From assembly GCF_000218685.1 (NCBI RefSeq), contig NW_006763294.1, positions 2,627,174 through 2,691,173 on the forward strand: DNA of 64,000 nt, written 5' to 3'. A program made the position numbers and the translations under genes. Below, in pieces: positions 10,108 through 21,657 of the stretch. Origin of the DNA: Serpula lacrymans var. lacrymans S7.9 (taxonomy: Eukaryota; Basidiomycota; Agaricomycetes; Boletales; Serpulaceae). Within the stretch, counting starts at the first letter, position 1. Each line of letters begins with the position of its first letter. The notes under the pieces were generated by a model. That model was given only the letters and a program-made list of their open reading frames with translations, was not told where the DNA came from and made no database searches.

Positions 10108-11595
10108 CCTCTCCCCCTCCCTGCCTCGCTTCCCCTGCGTGCCGGCTCTGCACTGCCAGTCGGATACCACCCCGCTGCGCTCGTACTTCTTTGATGAAAG
10201 CGTGCTTGATAACCCTCCTGGTCGTGTCCACAGGCCTCAACGCGTGTTCATCGACCTCGTGCACCATCAGCCACAGCGCCTTCTCGATTTCCCTCTCTAC
10301 TCATCGCATTCATATCTCCTTCGCACGGTCATAGGCGTACTCCGCCGTGCGCTGCTCTTTCCTGTGGCGAGTGGCGTCCACCGAGCGCTCAGCTCCGGCA
10401 CATATGCTATCGTCCGGCAACGCAACCATCTCATTTTCAGGCCGACCAGAATCAATCAATCACTCCCCCATCTGTCTCAACGCAATCGTCACTTCAAACT
10501 ACCAAGAAAGTGTACACATGCGAGTCATCACCAACGTATATAATAAATGAGTATGTATATCAAAAGTCATAGTGATCTCAACCAGACGTGCATTGTATCG
10601 TAAAAAGTTCAGTCGAGTTGATGTCATGACGTGATTGATTCTGAGCAAATTAACAGAGACATGGTCTGAACATCAAAGGTGTTCGTTGCGAGCATTAGTG
10701 GATAGGGTGGGATGAGATGGAGAGAGGGAGGGAACTTGAACTTGAACTTTGCCACGATGGGAACGTAGAATGCATTGTCGTAAGTAAAGAAGGAAGGATG
10801 GAATGCAAATGCAAAAGAAACGAAAACCAAGAAACGTTTGGCCATGAGAATCGCATGTGAAAACCCCAGGTACGCGCGACGCATGCAGGCGCGTCGTATA
10901 TGAACAAGAACACAGGAAAGGATGGCGATAGCGCCGGGAGACGTCAAGGGTGCAGCAAGAACAAGAACGGGGGATGCAAAGTCGAGAGTGATGCACTATT
11001 TAAAAGGAGGTAACAAGTAAGATGGATCGGGCTTTTGGGAGTGGATGAGCGTGAACGTAAGAGGGTGTGACGATGCCAAGATGATGAAAATGCGAGCGGG
11101 GAGGGATGGGGAGGCGAGCTACCGGATCTGCGCACGCGCGCTTGCTTGCTGGGGAAGCAAGTTGGCGAGAGGGGTGTCTGCACGTTATCGGATAAGACTT
11201 GCTCAGCAGCGAGCGCAGATAGGGGTGAGACGAACGTGCTCACCTCTCATCCCTTCGGAACGACCCACGAGCTTGCGAAAGTGGATGCTGAAGATGCAAT
11301 TTTTGGAGTGGAACGACGAAAGCAAAACAAAAGCAAGGGGGCAAAAAGCAGATACAGCAAAGCAAAAGAAAAGGGGCGGAAAGAAAGAAAAAGAAACAAG
11401 AGCACCAAATGAGAAAAGCGCTTTGAAAATCACGCTTATCAAAGAAGCACCAGAACGAGGTATGCACGATGAATTTCAGAATTAACCACCCCTGCCACTC
11501 TCCAAACAAAAAGAAGTCAAATACTAAATCAAGCGAAACACCACATCCTCAAACTTCAAAATCTCAAAACGCTTTTCACCACACAGCACACGATA
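10108..11595. other. Intergenic, no supported gene
   Basis: Lies between the 5' end of the CaM kinase gene and the 3' end of the proline-rich gene. The GC-rich part at 10100-10540 is open in several frames on both strands. The rest contains purine-rich tracts (11320-11400) and no recognisable domain. Confidence 0.4.
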
Positions 11596-14490
11596 TCACC
11601 AACCCCCCCGTCCCTCCTCTGCTCTTCCAAGCCCAAGCCCAACCTCAAGCCCAAGCGAATACTCCTCCCCGTCGCGTGCAAAAACGACAGACGGCGCCTC
11701 GGCGCTCTTAAGCGCGCACAACGGCGGTGCATCCATCCCCTTTCGCGAACACAGCGGCACAGGGATAGGGGTAGACGGGAAGGGAAAAGGTATTGCCTGG
11801 CCAGGCGGTGAACGGGATCGTGGACGTGGAGTAAGGGGCTGGAATAGCAACGAGGACGCATCTAACGCGCCGTTTCGCAATCCGTCCCCCCTCACCCCCG
11901 CGTACGACGGGAGAACGTCTCCGGAGCCCGAGTTGGCAGGTGTGGGCGCACGCGAAGGCGGTGGAGGCGGGACGACGAGCGTGAGCGACTCGCCGTGGGC
12001 TGGAGTGAACACGGGGGGAGGAGATGAATACCGCGACGCAGAGAAGAAAGAACTAGGAGGTGGGCGGGCTGGCCGAGCCGAGCGCTCGTACGGGGGTGAA
12101 GCCGGCGAGTAGGCAGGGGGGAGCGAGCTAGGAGGGGTGCGTGGTGCAGGAGGAGGCGAAGACGATGGCGGAGAAGATGGCGGAGGCGAAGAACACGACG
12201 GAGGTGACGATGGCGGTGAGGATTGTGCAAGAGGGGAAGCGTAATTTGGCGTTGGCGAGTGAAGATACATACTCCTGGTCCGTGGGCGCTTCGTCCTCGC
12301 CATCGGATGGCCACCCAGCTGTCCGTCGCTCTCTCCGTTATCCTGCCCAAAACCACGGTCTCGTGCTAGATTACCCATGCGGGCGCACTCATCCGCATAG
12401 GAGTAAAAAAAAGGATCGTCTAGCTCATCGTCTCCCACAGACTCTGGGAACTGCATCTGCGAGCGAAAGGCATGTCGATCCTTGTGATAACCAAAGAAAT
12501 GTTCGTCATCATACGCGCACTCATCCTCTTCACTGACAGGGAAGAGTTGATGGCTTTCCTTGTTCACCCCACCAGCCAACTTTGACGTCGTCGTCGTCAC
12601 CCCACCATACCTACCATTCTGCCGCTGCCCGTTCAACACTGCGCCCTCCTTAGAAAACCCACCCGCTCTTGCAAAACCATCAAAGACCGTGGCACCTCGC
12701 TCACTACGTGGAAACTTCTCATCAATTCCGAACGCGCCTCGTTCGCTGTTCCATCCGGTTGTGGGGGATGGCACGGTAAGCAAAGCAACGTCCTCTGCGT
12801 TCCAGCAAAAGTTCCGCAAAGGTGAGCTATTCAAGGGCACACTCAGCTCAAGACCAATAGGCACTATCGGTCCTGGTTTAAGCGTCCCCGTAGTCGTGCC
12901 ATCCCATACCGATGCTCCATTCACTCCAGTGTTAACAGGCGCATTTCCACGCAATCTTTTACCAGTGGCGATACGGATACCAGCACTCCACGCCCTACGA
13001 CGAGCACGTCCCTCGAGTAGTTCGAGCATGGCATCTTGTTCAGCCTGTTCATTTGCCTGCGCGGCATTGAGCTGGGATAACATGTGACGGCATCGTCCAA
13101 GCCTCGATGTCAGCTCATTATAAGGCTGAATAAGATGTTCAGGCAGCTCGAACCGCGACAGTGGCGGCGGCGTGCTGGGCGGCGGCTTGGGATAAGTCCC
13201 TCCAACACGGCGAGGCGCCGACATGCGGAACGAGCTCGGAGAAGTTTTCGACTGCGGGATAGGAAGCGGCAGAGACCCAGTGTCGCACTCGTTGGGAGTA
13301 TGCACAGACGACCCATCCGTATCTGTGGACGTCGTATCCTCGTCCTCAGGCCCTGCACTCGAGTCTTCAAGAATAAACCCCGTATTCGCGAAGTTGTCCG
13401 CGTCAAACTGGAGCTCGGACGGATTGGAACGTATGCTCGCATCCCACGGGTGTTCACCTCCTTCCTCGTCGTCGTCGTCATCGAAGAACGGGTCCTCGTC
13501 GATCAACGAACCCCCTGGAAAGGGAGACGGTGCACGGTAGGCCCTGCGATTCCTTCCTCTGCCCATCATAGCGCCACCTATCCTTCCTCGGGTCAAACCC
13601 CTCTCCTCATCGTCTCTTTCACCGAAATCCAGTGCCTTTCTGCCATCGCCATTTTGAGCCTCCTCGGCTCTGTAGTCCTCGGCTTCGTCCATGAGCTCAT
13701 TGATCTCGATTCGGAGGTCGCGAATGAGACTTCGAAGAGCCCACTCTCCGTATCCTCCCTTGGGTGCACGAAAGGATAGGAATGTGAGTATATGACGACG
13801 CCAGGTATCCACAAGAGTTGACCGGGCGCGTCGACGCAAATTACGAGAGCTAAGGGTCGGACTGGGGGGCGGTGAGCCTGGAGGCGGCGGAGGTGTCGGA
13901 GGAGGAGAGGGTGGTGGTGGTGGTGGTGGAGTCGAAAGCCGCGGTATGGAAGGAACCAAAGACCTGTTGTCTGTATCAGCACAAAAAATGACGCGACTTT
14001 AACAATGTACACACGCTATAAGCGAAAGGAGCAGGGAACGCTGTTTCTTATGCTTTGCGCGTTTTGTAGGCGTAGCTGGGCAGCTGGATGGTTCCTTTAC
14101 AGCGTCCGATTTCTGGCCTTCGTTGTCTGCATTGTCTGGATCGTTTGCGCTGGAGCAACGAACGTCTTCCATGACACTTTCGAGCATGGTAATGCACCCC
14201 TTGTCGTGCATAGGCCATTCGAGAAGCTGTCCGTCGGTGAACGTGGCAGAGAGCGTGAGGGTGTCCATGTCCATAACGATCTCGTGCATCAAGGCAACGA
14301 GCCATGCCGACTTGTCGAGAACGTGAATGTTGCGGGGAGACTTTGCTTGGAGGGGGGAGGTGGAGACGTGGAGACCAGAGGACCAGGCTGGGGGAATAGG
14401 AAGGTTTGTGGGGAGAGTGGAGGCAAAGGAAAGAGTGAAGAGAATGGAGCCAGTGGCCTGGGATGCAGGCGGAAGGAGTTTGATCAACAT
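11596..14490 (-). CDS. Uncharacterised 950-aa proline-rich protein
   Basis: Not recognised. Exon 1 (14490-14013, MLIKLLPPAS...) joins exon 2 (13970-11596) through a 42-nt intron at 13971-14012 (GTGTAC...TACAG); the spliced length of 2853 nt divides exactly into 951 codons. The first 160 residues look folded (a region containing NIHVLDKSAWLVALMHEI) and end in a basic KRAKHKKQR stretch. Then follow a proline run (residues about 169-195), a segment beginning NLRRRARSTLVDTWRRHIL with an acidic helical region (INELMDEAEDYRAEEAQ), and long low-complexity Ser/Pro/Asp-rich sequence to the C-terminus. The composition suggests a largely disordered, possibly nuclear or scaffold-type protein; this is inference. 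Confidence 0.7.
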
Positions 14491-16615
14491 GCGTAGAAAG
14501 AAAGGAAGAAAGTTGTATCTATTGCTCTAATGTGTTTAGAGAAAAGAAAGAAGACAAAGGTGGGGATTGCTGGGAATGTGGTGGACGTGGTCGAGGAGAC
14601 AGTCGACAACGCATCCGCCGCTTTCAAGAAATTATTCAAAACACAAGCGCCATTTTAGTAGTCTTTACGTTACCCTTGACGTGAACTCTGGTAACCGAAC
14701 CTATGCGAAAGACGGCGGATAGGTTACCCACCTTGGCTTAGGGGATTGCTTTATTCAGTGTCCTCAGGCGCAATGAGCCATCGAATAACGCATATCGTAC
14801 ATTTCACACAAAGGAACAGGAACCGTGGCGAATGCGGACCCGTGCTCAGCACTCCTCGCCCATCATTCATCTGCAGATGCTGGAGCATGTATCCATAAAA
14901 GTACAAGGACGTAGTTGGTGCGCATGCATTACCTACAGTATTTATCACATGTTTATTCAACTCGCAAATGCGAGCATACGGGGACGCAATAGCCATGGTC
15001 TAAACCGGAACTGCATGCTGGAAAACAGCAAGACAGTAACGCAATGCGTGTTCGGACACTGTGGGATACAGTGCCTAAAGTCAGGACGTCGTAGTCCACG
15101 GACGTGTGATGCAAACCACCCCGCTGCCCTTGAAATTGCAAGATGTCAATAAACCGAGGGGTACGTTCCGATAGTTGTACACAGAGCGGTGAGAACGAAG
15201 CGACGGAGATACGGTGCAGCAGAACACTGGGAATTGGTCGTTGGGATCGTGAGATAGTCGTTTGCACGGTCCCCCTAGCTGGAGAAACATGGCTCCTTTT
15301 CAAAAAGGAGCCCAAGAACATTATGAGGGGTGCGAAAAGCCTTCTGGAGGTTGCGACTTATGCCATGTCACCTATCGACAAGGTGTCGTCAGAAAGCTTG
15401 GATGTATACCTATTAGAGCATCACAGACCAGTCAAAATGTCTTTAACCCAAACAACAGCCCATACATTATATGATCACGTACGTGCTGTAGTCCCAATCA
15501 TCACCGCAGGACTGCCGAGGGGTGCCATCTAATGCGAGTTACAACCGGGATGGATTCGTCGATTTCTTGCAAGGTGCGACTGGTCACCTGACGAAACACT
15601 TGACAGCGATTTTCCTGTGGTGAGTTATACAGATGGGAGAAGTGTACGCCAGGTGATTTTTCTCATGGTTTTAGGGTCAGTAACATCGAGTTGTGGCCAT
15701 TTTTGAAAAGGTATCATTTTGCCAAGTCACGTTGAGGGTTTGGCGGTAAGCTCGGTGGTATCAGGACTAGGAAAGTCAGGGCCCATGTTGACCGTGATAC
15801 GCTACTGAAATGCGTCGGTCAGCCTGTTTCACTGTGAGGTTTGCGGTCAGGTCAAAGGGCTGCCGGGAACTTCCATCATTAAAGTGGCTGTGTAAAAAGT
15901 GCTCAGCTTCCGACCCACTCAGTTCGATGTTTTTTGCACTGCTAAATTGCTATAAGCTTAGATACCTTATGCGACAAAAAATCGTTGTCAAGTTATCCGC
16001 GTAGCTTTTCGTTATCTGGCTTGAAAGAGTTATTAACCCTATGTCGAATTTACAGCATCACAAGAAAGTCGACTCCTCGTGAAACAGACGCTAACCTACC
16101 AATGTGATGGCGGCCTTCAAGTGGGGCTCGAGGCTTTTGTCGATCTCGCTTCCTCACCGTTCATGGCTGTCTCTTTGGAGATCGGAAAAATGAATCAGAG
16201 CACATTCTCGCAAAATGCAGTGTCTTTCGTCCCAGAAATCAGTCAAGGTCGCGTGGAAACCTTGGCAAAATCCCCCTTCCACCGGTCCCGACAATCGAGG
16301 CAATCCGTTTCATGTGCAGAGTACCACAGTCGCGGAGCTATTAACTCTATCAAAATTCTCCGTAGCTGTTGGGTTTGACATAACATCGGGAGATTCTCTC
16401 CACAGACGATCCACACAGCATGTTTTAGCCAAGATATAAGCTGGCTTATTACTATCATCGCTGTTCAGTGGGTCCGCCATTGTTGTTATCCAGCTTAATC
16501 TCGTCTCTCGCTTTTCTTTTCCTTTAAATTCGCCTCTGGTAGTGCAGACCTACTTTAACCACCCACTCACGTCCCCATTTAACGATCTCCTTCTTCGTTT
16601 AATAACCTATTCACG
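14491..16615. other. Intergenic, about 2.1 kb, no gene seen
   Basis: Between divergently oriented neighbours. Short frames on both strands show no domain, no plausible intron structure and no repeat shared with the rest of the window. The last 120 bases are pyrimidine-rich, as usual upstream of fungal genes. Confidence 0.45.
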
Positions 16616-18088
16616 ATGGCCGCCACTAATTTCACGACGACTGCTTCGGATATTATCTCAAGTATGTGTTATGGATTCTGCTCTCTATCGTAGGAAGCTG
16701 ACTTGAAGCATTGATTTCTAGGCCACCTACTAGCGAGGGGAGACAGGAGTCTCGGCCCATATGACTACGTGCCCACGAAAAGTGTAGGCATAACATTTGT
16801 AACCCTCTTTGCAATCAGTACTGGTAAGGACATGCAATCCTCCCTCCATGTACTCCGTTGACCCGATGCCATCCCTTAGTTGCACACTTCGTTCAGAGTA
16901 TACGATTCCGTACATGGTGGATGCTACCTACCGCTGTTCTTTGTGGTATCGCCGAGCTAGTGGGATGGTCTGCAAGACTTTATTCTAGCGGCGCACCCCA
17001 CGCCGTCGTCCCTTTTGAGATACAGTGCGTGCTCAACTTCGTATTCACCGAAAAACGTTTTAATTTCCCTCCCATGTAGAATTTCTTCTACTATTACTGG
17101 ACCCACGCCACTCATTGCTGCCAACTTTATCATGCTCGGACGTATCATCAGGGCGCTAGGAACGCGCTATAGCCGCCTTCCTCCTAAGCTCTGTAAAATT
17201 CCTTGTCACACATACTCCTCTCAGGTTATTGATTTCCCCCCGATACAGATACAATAGTCTTTCTCTCATGTGTTAGTTATTCTCCCTTTCCCTTTCTCGC
17301 ACTGTATTGACCCCTAACCGTGCAGGATGCTGTCTCACTCACAATCCAAGGTGTTGGAGGAGGTATCGCTGCAAGTGCCTCTGGTAACGGTCAAAACGCA
17401 AACACAGTACGTATCATTTATTCAACCCGACTAGGATACTTTTTAACCGGCTTATAGGGTGGTAACATCATGTTGGTTGGTATCGTCATTCAAATGAGTA
17501 AGCTCCCTCTCCATAATCGGACAACTTGACGCCTTGTCTGATCATTGCTTCCATCAGTTGCAATCTCCATCTTCGTGCTCTGCGCTTCCGAGTTTCTTAT
17601 TCGTTATGCCAACGACAAGCCGCTGCGGGCTCCAGCTGACGAAGAAGAGAAAGTGTCTTCGCTCTCAAACGGCATGAACCCCCGGATGAAGCTTTTGATT
17701 TACGCCATAGCGTTTAACACGACATGTTTGTTTATCCGGTACGTACCTCCCGCCCCCCGTACCCAATCCATACCCCCATACCGTTCGTCTAATCATTTCG
17801 CTTGCGCACTAGTGCCGTGTACCGCACCATCGAGCTTACAGACGGATGGAATGGGAGAATCATCAGCACCCAAGTGTACTTCAGTGCGTATCGGGCCCGA
17901 ATCTAGATGAGGATATCATTGATTTTGCTGATCTGCGATCTGATTCCGTTTACACAGATGTCCTTGACGCAGGCATGGTTACGCTCGCCATCTTCACCCT
18001 CAACTTCTTCCACCCTGGCTACCTCCTCGTGACTCCTCCTAAAACGCTTTATGGACACATCGCTGGTTCAGAGTCGTCTCAGTTTTAG
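16616..18088 (+). CDS. RTA1-like lipid-translocating exporter family membrane protein
   Basis: Multi-spanning membrane protein of the RTA1/RTM1/RSB1 family; members are linked to sphingoid-base export and resistance to aminocholesterol-type compounds. It starts MAATNFTTT and needs about eight short introns. Exon order gives YDYVPTKS, FRTWWMLPTAVLCGIAELVGW, an ISSTITGPTPLIAANFIMLG stretch, a family-typical DAVSLTIQGVGGG, then VAISIFVLCASEFLIRYAND, AIAFNTTCLFIR, AVYRTIELTDGWNG (the family's YR-x-IE signature) and GMVTLAIFTLNFFHPGYLL, ending ESSQF. Several hydrophobic spans, consistent with the seven usual for the family. The substrate cannot be told from sequence. Confidence 0.88.
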
Positions 18089-18510
18089 TATGTAGTGGTC
18101 GCATGTGTTGTCTGTGACAGCATGCAAGTTTAGCTGCCATCCTGTTCTTTCTTTCGCTATACTATATACTTTAATATATTTATCGGCTCGATCAGCTATT
18201 TACAGTAGGTTAGCATTTTCTGTAATGTAGAGATGTCTGCCACACCAGGAAAAATAAGAAAGTACATACTCGCGTACTTACTAGTACTTGCCCTTTTGGA
18301 AGCGAGCGACTCTTGCTGAGCTTCAAAATTTCTGGCGTTTGACCGGCATGACCATGCTCTTATCACTTTCATAGTCTGTTGTACACAGAACTTTTATAGC
18401 ACATTCTATATGGCGCTCGAGTTCAACTACAACAACTGCCGAGACTGTTTGAGTCGCAGACAATACACTGACTCCACTGATAGCAAATTGGAAAGAAATC
18501 ATTCCGTCGT
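18089..18510. other. Convergent intergenic spacer
   Basis: 3' flank shared by the RTA1-like gene (+) and the FAD oxidoreductase (-). AT-rich with TATATATTT-type runs; nothing else seen. Confidence 0.5.
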
Positions 18511-19830
18511 CTACAAAAACCTCGAGGGCGACAACTTTTTCAAGTTCCCAGAACGTATTTTCCCGTCCATAACCAGTTCAGCCATTACTTTAGCCGTTCC
18601 TGGGGCATTGCATATACCCTGCATCCAATGTCAAGCACTCAGGTTTCACGACAGACAGAGGTAAAAGGCGGACTTACCCAACATGTATGTCCAGTAGCAA
18701 TGTACAGACCTCTTGCTATCTTCTCTGCCTCGCCGATCACGGGCCCTCCTCCGATACTGACAACAGGCAAAAAGCAGGCCTGCCGCTTCTCTACCGTGCC
18801 CTCCCGTAATTCCTGGGATATGCTAGCCACATGCTCTCGGATGCTCTCGCAAGCTTTCTGGTCGACTTCAACGTTATCTACATTGTCAGGGAGTCTCGAG
18901 TCGTCTCCTGGACCACAGGCATATACTTCATTATCCGGTCGGGCATAGATTTCTGGCGTAACGATGCGTCCTCGCTTGGACGACTTGGTTGGAGGGAGCT
19001 GAATTTCTGTGAAAAGAACGTATGGTGAGATCGTGACTGTGGGCTTTGGACAGATTGTGACACTGTGGGCTTCGCGTAGCAGAGATTGGAAGAGACGGGA
19101 CAAGTGAAGGTGACCATGCCCCTGCAGAGAGGATAACATGGGTAGCTGGAATTATCTTCTGTTCACTGCCATCGTTGGGTACTCTATAACTAACGCCAGT
19201 AACTCTACCGTCTGATCTTTCGATTGACGTCGCCGAGCCAGTGACGAGTTGCACGCCCTTGTCTTTTGCAAGTTCGAACATGCTGGTTGTGAAGAGATAG
19301 GGGTGAACTTGTGCTGTTCCTTCCGGACCTGACATAGGACTGTACGACTCGGTGAGCCCGTCTTTGACCCATTTTAAGTCGTCTGGTAGACCTGTCTCGT
19401 CTCTGGATGTCTGGCTACTCGACCCAGCGTTACTGGGACTGTCCAAACCCAGCGTCTTCTCCAAGCTTTTCTTCTGACCTCCTATGCCGACACCCGACCC
19501 GCTCTCTCCCAACTCTTCGCCCTTGCCTTCCCAGCTTCCACATCCAACAAACCTCCAACCCCATCTCTCCGCTCCATTATTCTCCTCTGCAAGTCTGACG
19601 TGCTCAGGAAAGGAGATGTCGACGAGTTCACGAGGGTACGCCCATTTAGCGACTAGTCCTCCCGCTTTTCCTGATGCGCCCTGTGCTGGGCCGTGTGCGG
19701 ATGCCTCTACGAGAGTTATAGTCGTAGTGTCGGGTGTATATGACGGGTGTCGAGAGAGGTAGTAGGCTGTTGTGCATCCGATGATACCGCCCCCGACGAT
19801 GACAATGTTGCGATGCTCCGTTTGAGACAT
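18511..19830 (-). CDS. FAD-dependent oxidoreductase (DAO family) with an apparent frameshift
   Basis: Flavoprotein of the D-amino-acid-oxidase/glycine-oxidase fold. The N-terminus carries the dinucleotide-binding motif IVIVGGGIIGCTTAYYLS (residues about 9-26), then GASGKAGGLVAKWAYP and a C-terminal IGGGPVIGEAEKIARGLYIATGHTCW. A last intron (GTAAGT...ATGCAG, about 18600-18675) joins to GICNAPGTAKVMAELVM and a stop at 18511-18513. Between GAWSPSLVPSLPISATR and AHSVTICPKP the frame slips by one base at about 19071-19072 (one T too many on the plus strand). No GT-AG intron repairs this without losing conserved residues, so it is either a recent null mutation or a sequencing error. The substrate is unknown. 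It is divergent from the gene at 20165. Confidence 0.85.
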
Positions 19831-20164
19831 GAGTGCTTTATAACAATATGTGTAGAAGTGTGAGCTCTAAATGGTGAGCGGGAAAGCGATGATACAGGTC
19901 GGGGGAGTATGAGTCTGAGCGAAAACGATACTTACAGATGAGTGGAGTTGTAAAGATAGTGTCCGGATCTAGCGGCCCGAAATGCGACCATAGAGATGTT
20001 TTCCCGTGACCCTTCAGACTTGTACTTACTCTGCAAGAACTTTGACTTACCCACTTGCACCTGCACGCCGAAGAATTCGTTTCAGAAGGAATCAATAATC
20101 CAAAAAGCTTTCAACAACGGAAAAAAAGACTGCGACCACCTAGTGGAAGTCGAAAACGCGATCC

Positions 20165-21657
20165 ATGGTCCCAGACGAAACCCAATCGGACGTTCCTTTG
20201 CTGGATGGAATCACCATACACCACTTCACTCGCGAATCGGACGTGTCATTATCTTCGCCAACGTCTCTTGTTGAACACGGGAGGGCTCTCGTAAATGCTG
20301 CGTGTTATTCAAATGGTTGGGTGAACACCAATGCGAGTTTTGGCGAATACGACTTTGGTGCGCACTATCTGTGCTCGTTTGGGTATCGTCAATGTACTAA
20401 ATTCGTTCTTAGACCTTTCTGATAGGAAGCTATTCACGGTTGCTTTAGATCCTCCTACTTTATCGTCGGAGGAACAAGGAAGGCTGGGCTCGTGGGCTCG
20501 GGATCTCAAGGACTGGGGAGCAAGCCCGGGCGTCACGGACTGGGACTACTTCACGCTAGATGATTTATCTAGCTTTGAAAGCACAGACTTTGAGTATTTG
20601 TCTGTTTACTTTCACAGCTATGACCGAAAACGCCCGGGGAAAATAAACAGACACGAGTCTGAAATACAAGACCCTGAACCGCTGACAGATGACGCTAGGA
20701 CTTCTCGACGTAGAGCTCGATCTCTCTCACAAGAAACGTCTCCAAATGTTTTGGTAAGGCCATCCAAAAGGACCCGTTATGACATCTCTCCACTTTTCAC
20801 CGCGATACCTCAGGTTCGTGGTCTTTTGACTTAGAGCAACCTTCAACATTAATCGTCCCAAATGGATCGCACAATAGCCCCACTTTTACTCTGCCCGTTT
20901 TACAGATTGCCTGCCTAAAACTGCGTTGCGCGTCAAGCCCTATGCCAAAACAGGCAAAGTACCATTTCCACCATATGATTCCAAATCAGTCCAAGAATAT
21001 CTGGATACTCCTTATGCTAGGGGAGCTTGGCTTATTCCTGTACGTGGAATACCACCCTGGGATGACGCGACGGTTGCAATCATATTGGATCCGCTACCGG
21101 GCGAAGATATTTTGCTTCCTAGTGGCCCAGTATCAGGGGTAGCGAACAATTCTCAGATCGCTTGGACACACCCAGCTCTGCTCGCTTTCTGGAATTTTCT
21201 TATTTCTCTCAGGGAAGCGAATACCCTTGGACCTATCTCGCTCTCCTTCCATGCGGCCCCTTCAAATACGTCGTTCTTCACTGGGAGCGATACTCACACA
21301 ACGAATAGTCTATCTTATCCAAATCGGCCTCCGTCATTGAAGTCACCGGGAGGCTCGAGCACTGTGCCAGGTTATCCATGTCGCACACCATTGGACAGGG
21401 TCGATCACATCAAAGTTTATCATGATGTGTGCTACACCATGATTATTAGGAATGTACTAGACGCCTTTCAGTACATTATGGAACCGGAGCGATATGATGG
21501 GGGTTCTAATGGGAAGAGCGTGAATAGAAAGCCGTCTCAACAAGAGACCGAGCTTACGACACCCGAGGTCGTCGAGAAGACTCAAAAAATAAGGATGCTA
21601 AAAGGGGCAAAACTTGTCTTCGTAAACGATCGAGCCCAAGGGGTTTTCTTGTCATGA
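20165..21657 (+). CDS. Uncharacterised 450-aa protein
   Basis: Not recognised. Three exons fit perfectly in phase: 20165-20357, 20413-20820 and 20906-21657, with introns of 55 and 85 nt, total 1353 nt. It begins MVPDETQSD. The middle has LDLSDRKLFTVALDPPTLS and a basic patch (RRRARSLSQ, RPSKRTRYD) that could act in nuclear localisation. The C-terminal half includes GKVPFPPYDSKSVQEYLDTP, WLIPVRGIPPWDDATVAIIL and LRKGAKLVFVND-like sequence. The consistent splicing and the continuous third exon of 250 codons argue for a real gene. The start is the first ATG and could lie further upstream. Divergent from the FAD oxidoreductase across about 330 bp. Confidence 0.6.

Noticed and set aside
10097..10543. 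Minus-strand frame with helical-looking sequence (EIEKALWLMVHEVDEHAL, RRVIKHAFIKEVRAQR) and an overlapping 134-codon plus-strand frame.
   Set aside because: The minus frame is broken by two TGA codons with no GT donor nearby, and GC-rich sequence here is open in several frames. Possibly a relic, but not supported.
14953..15532. Frames of 120-130 codons on both strands.
   Set aside because: No domain, no intron logic and no clear start context; they overlap each other.
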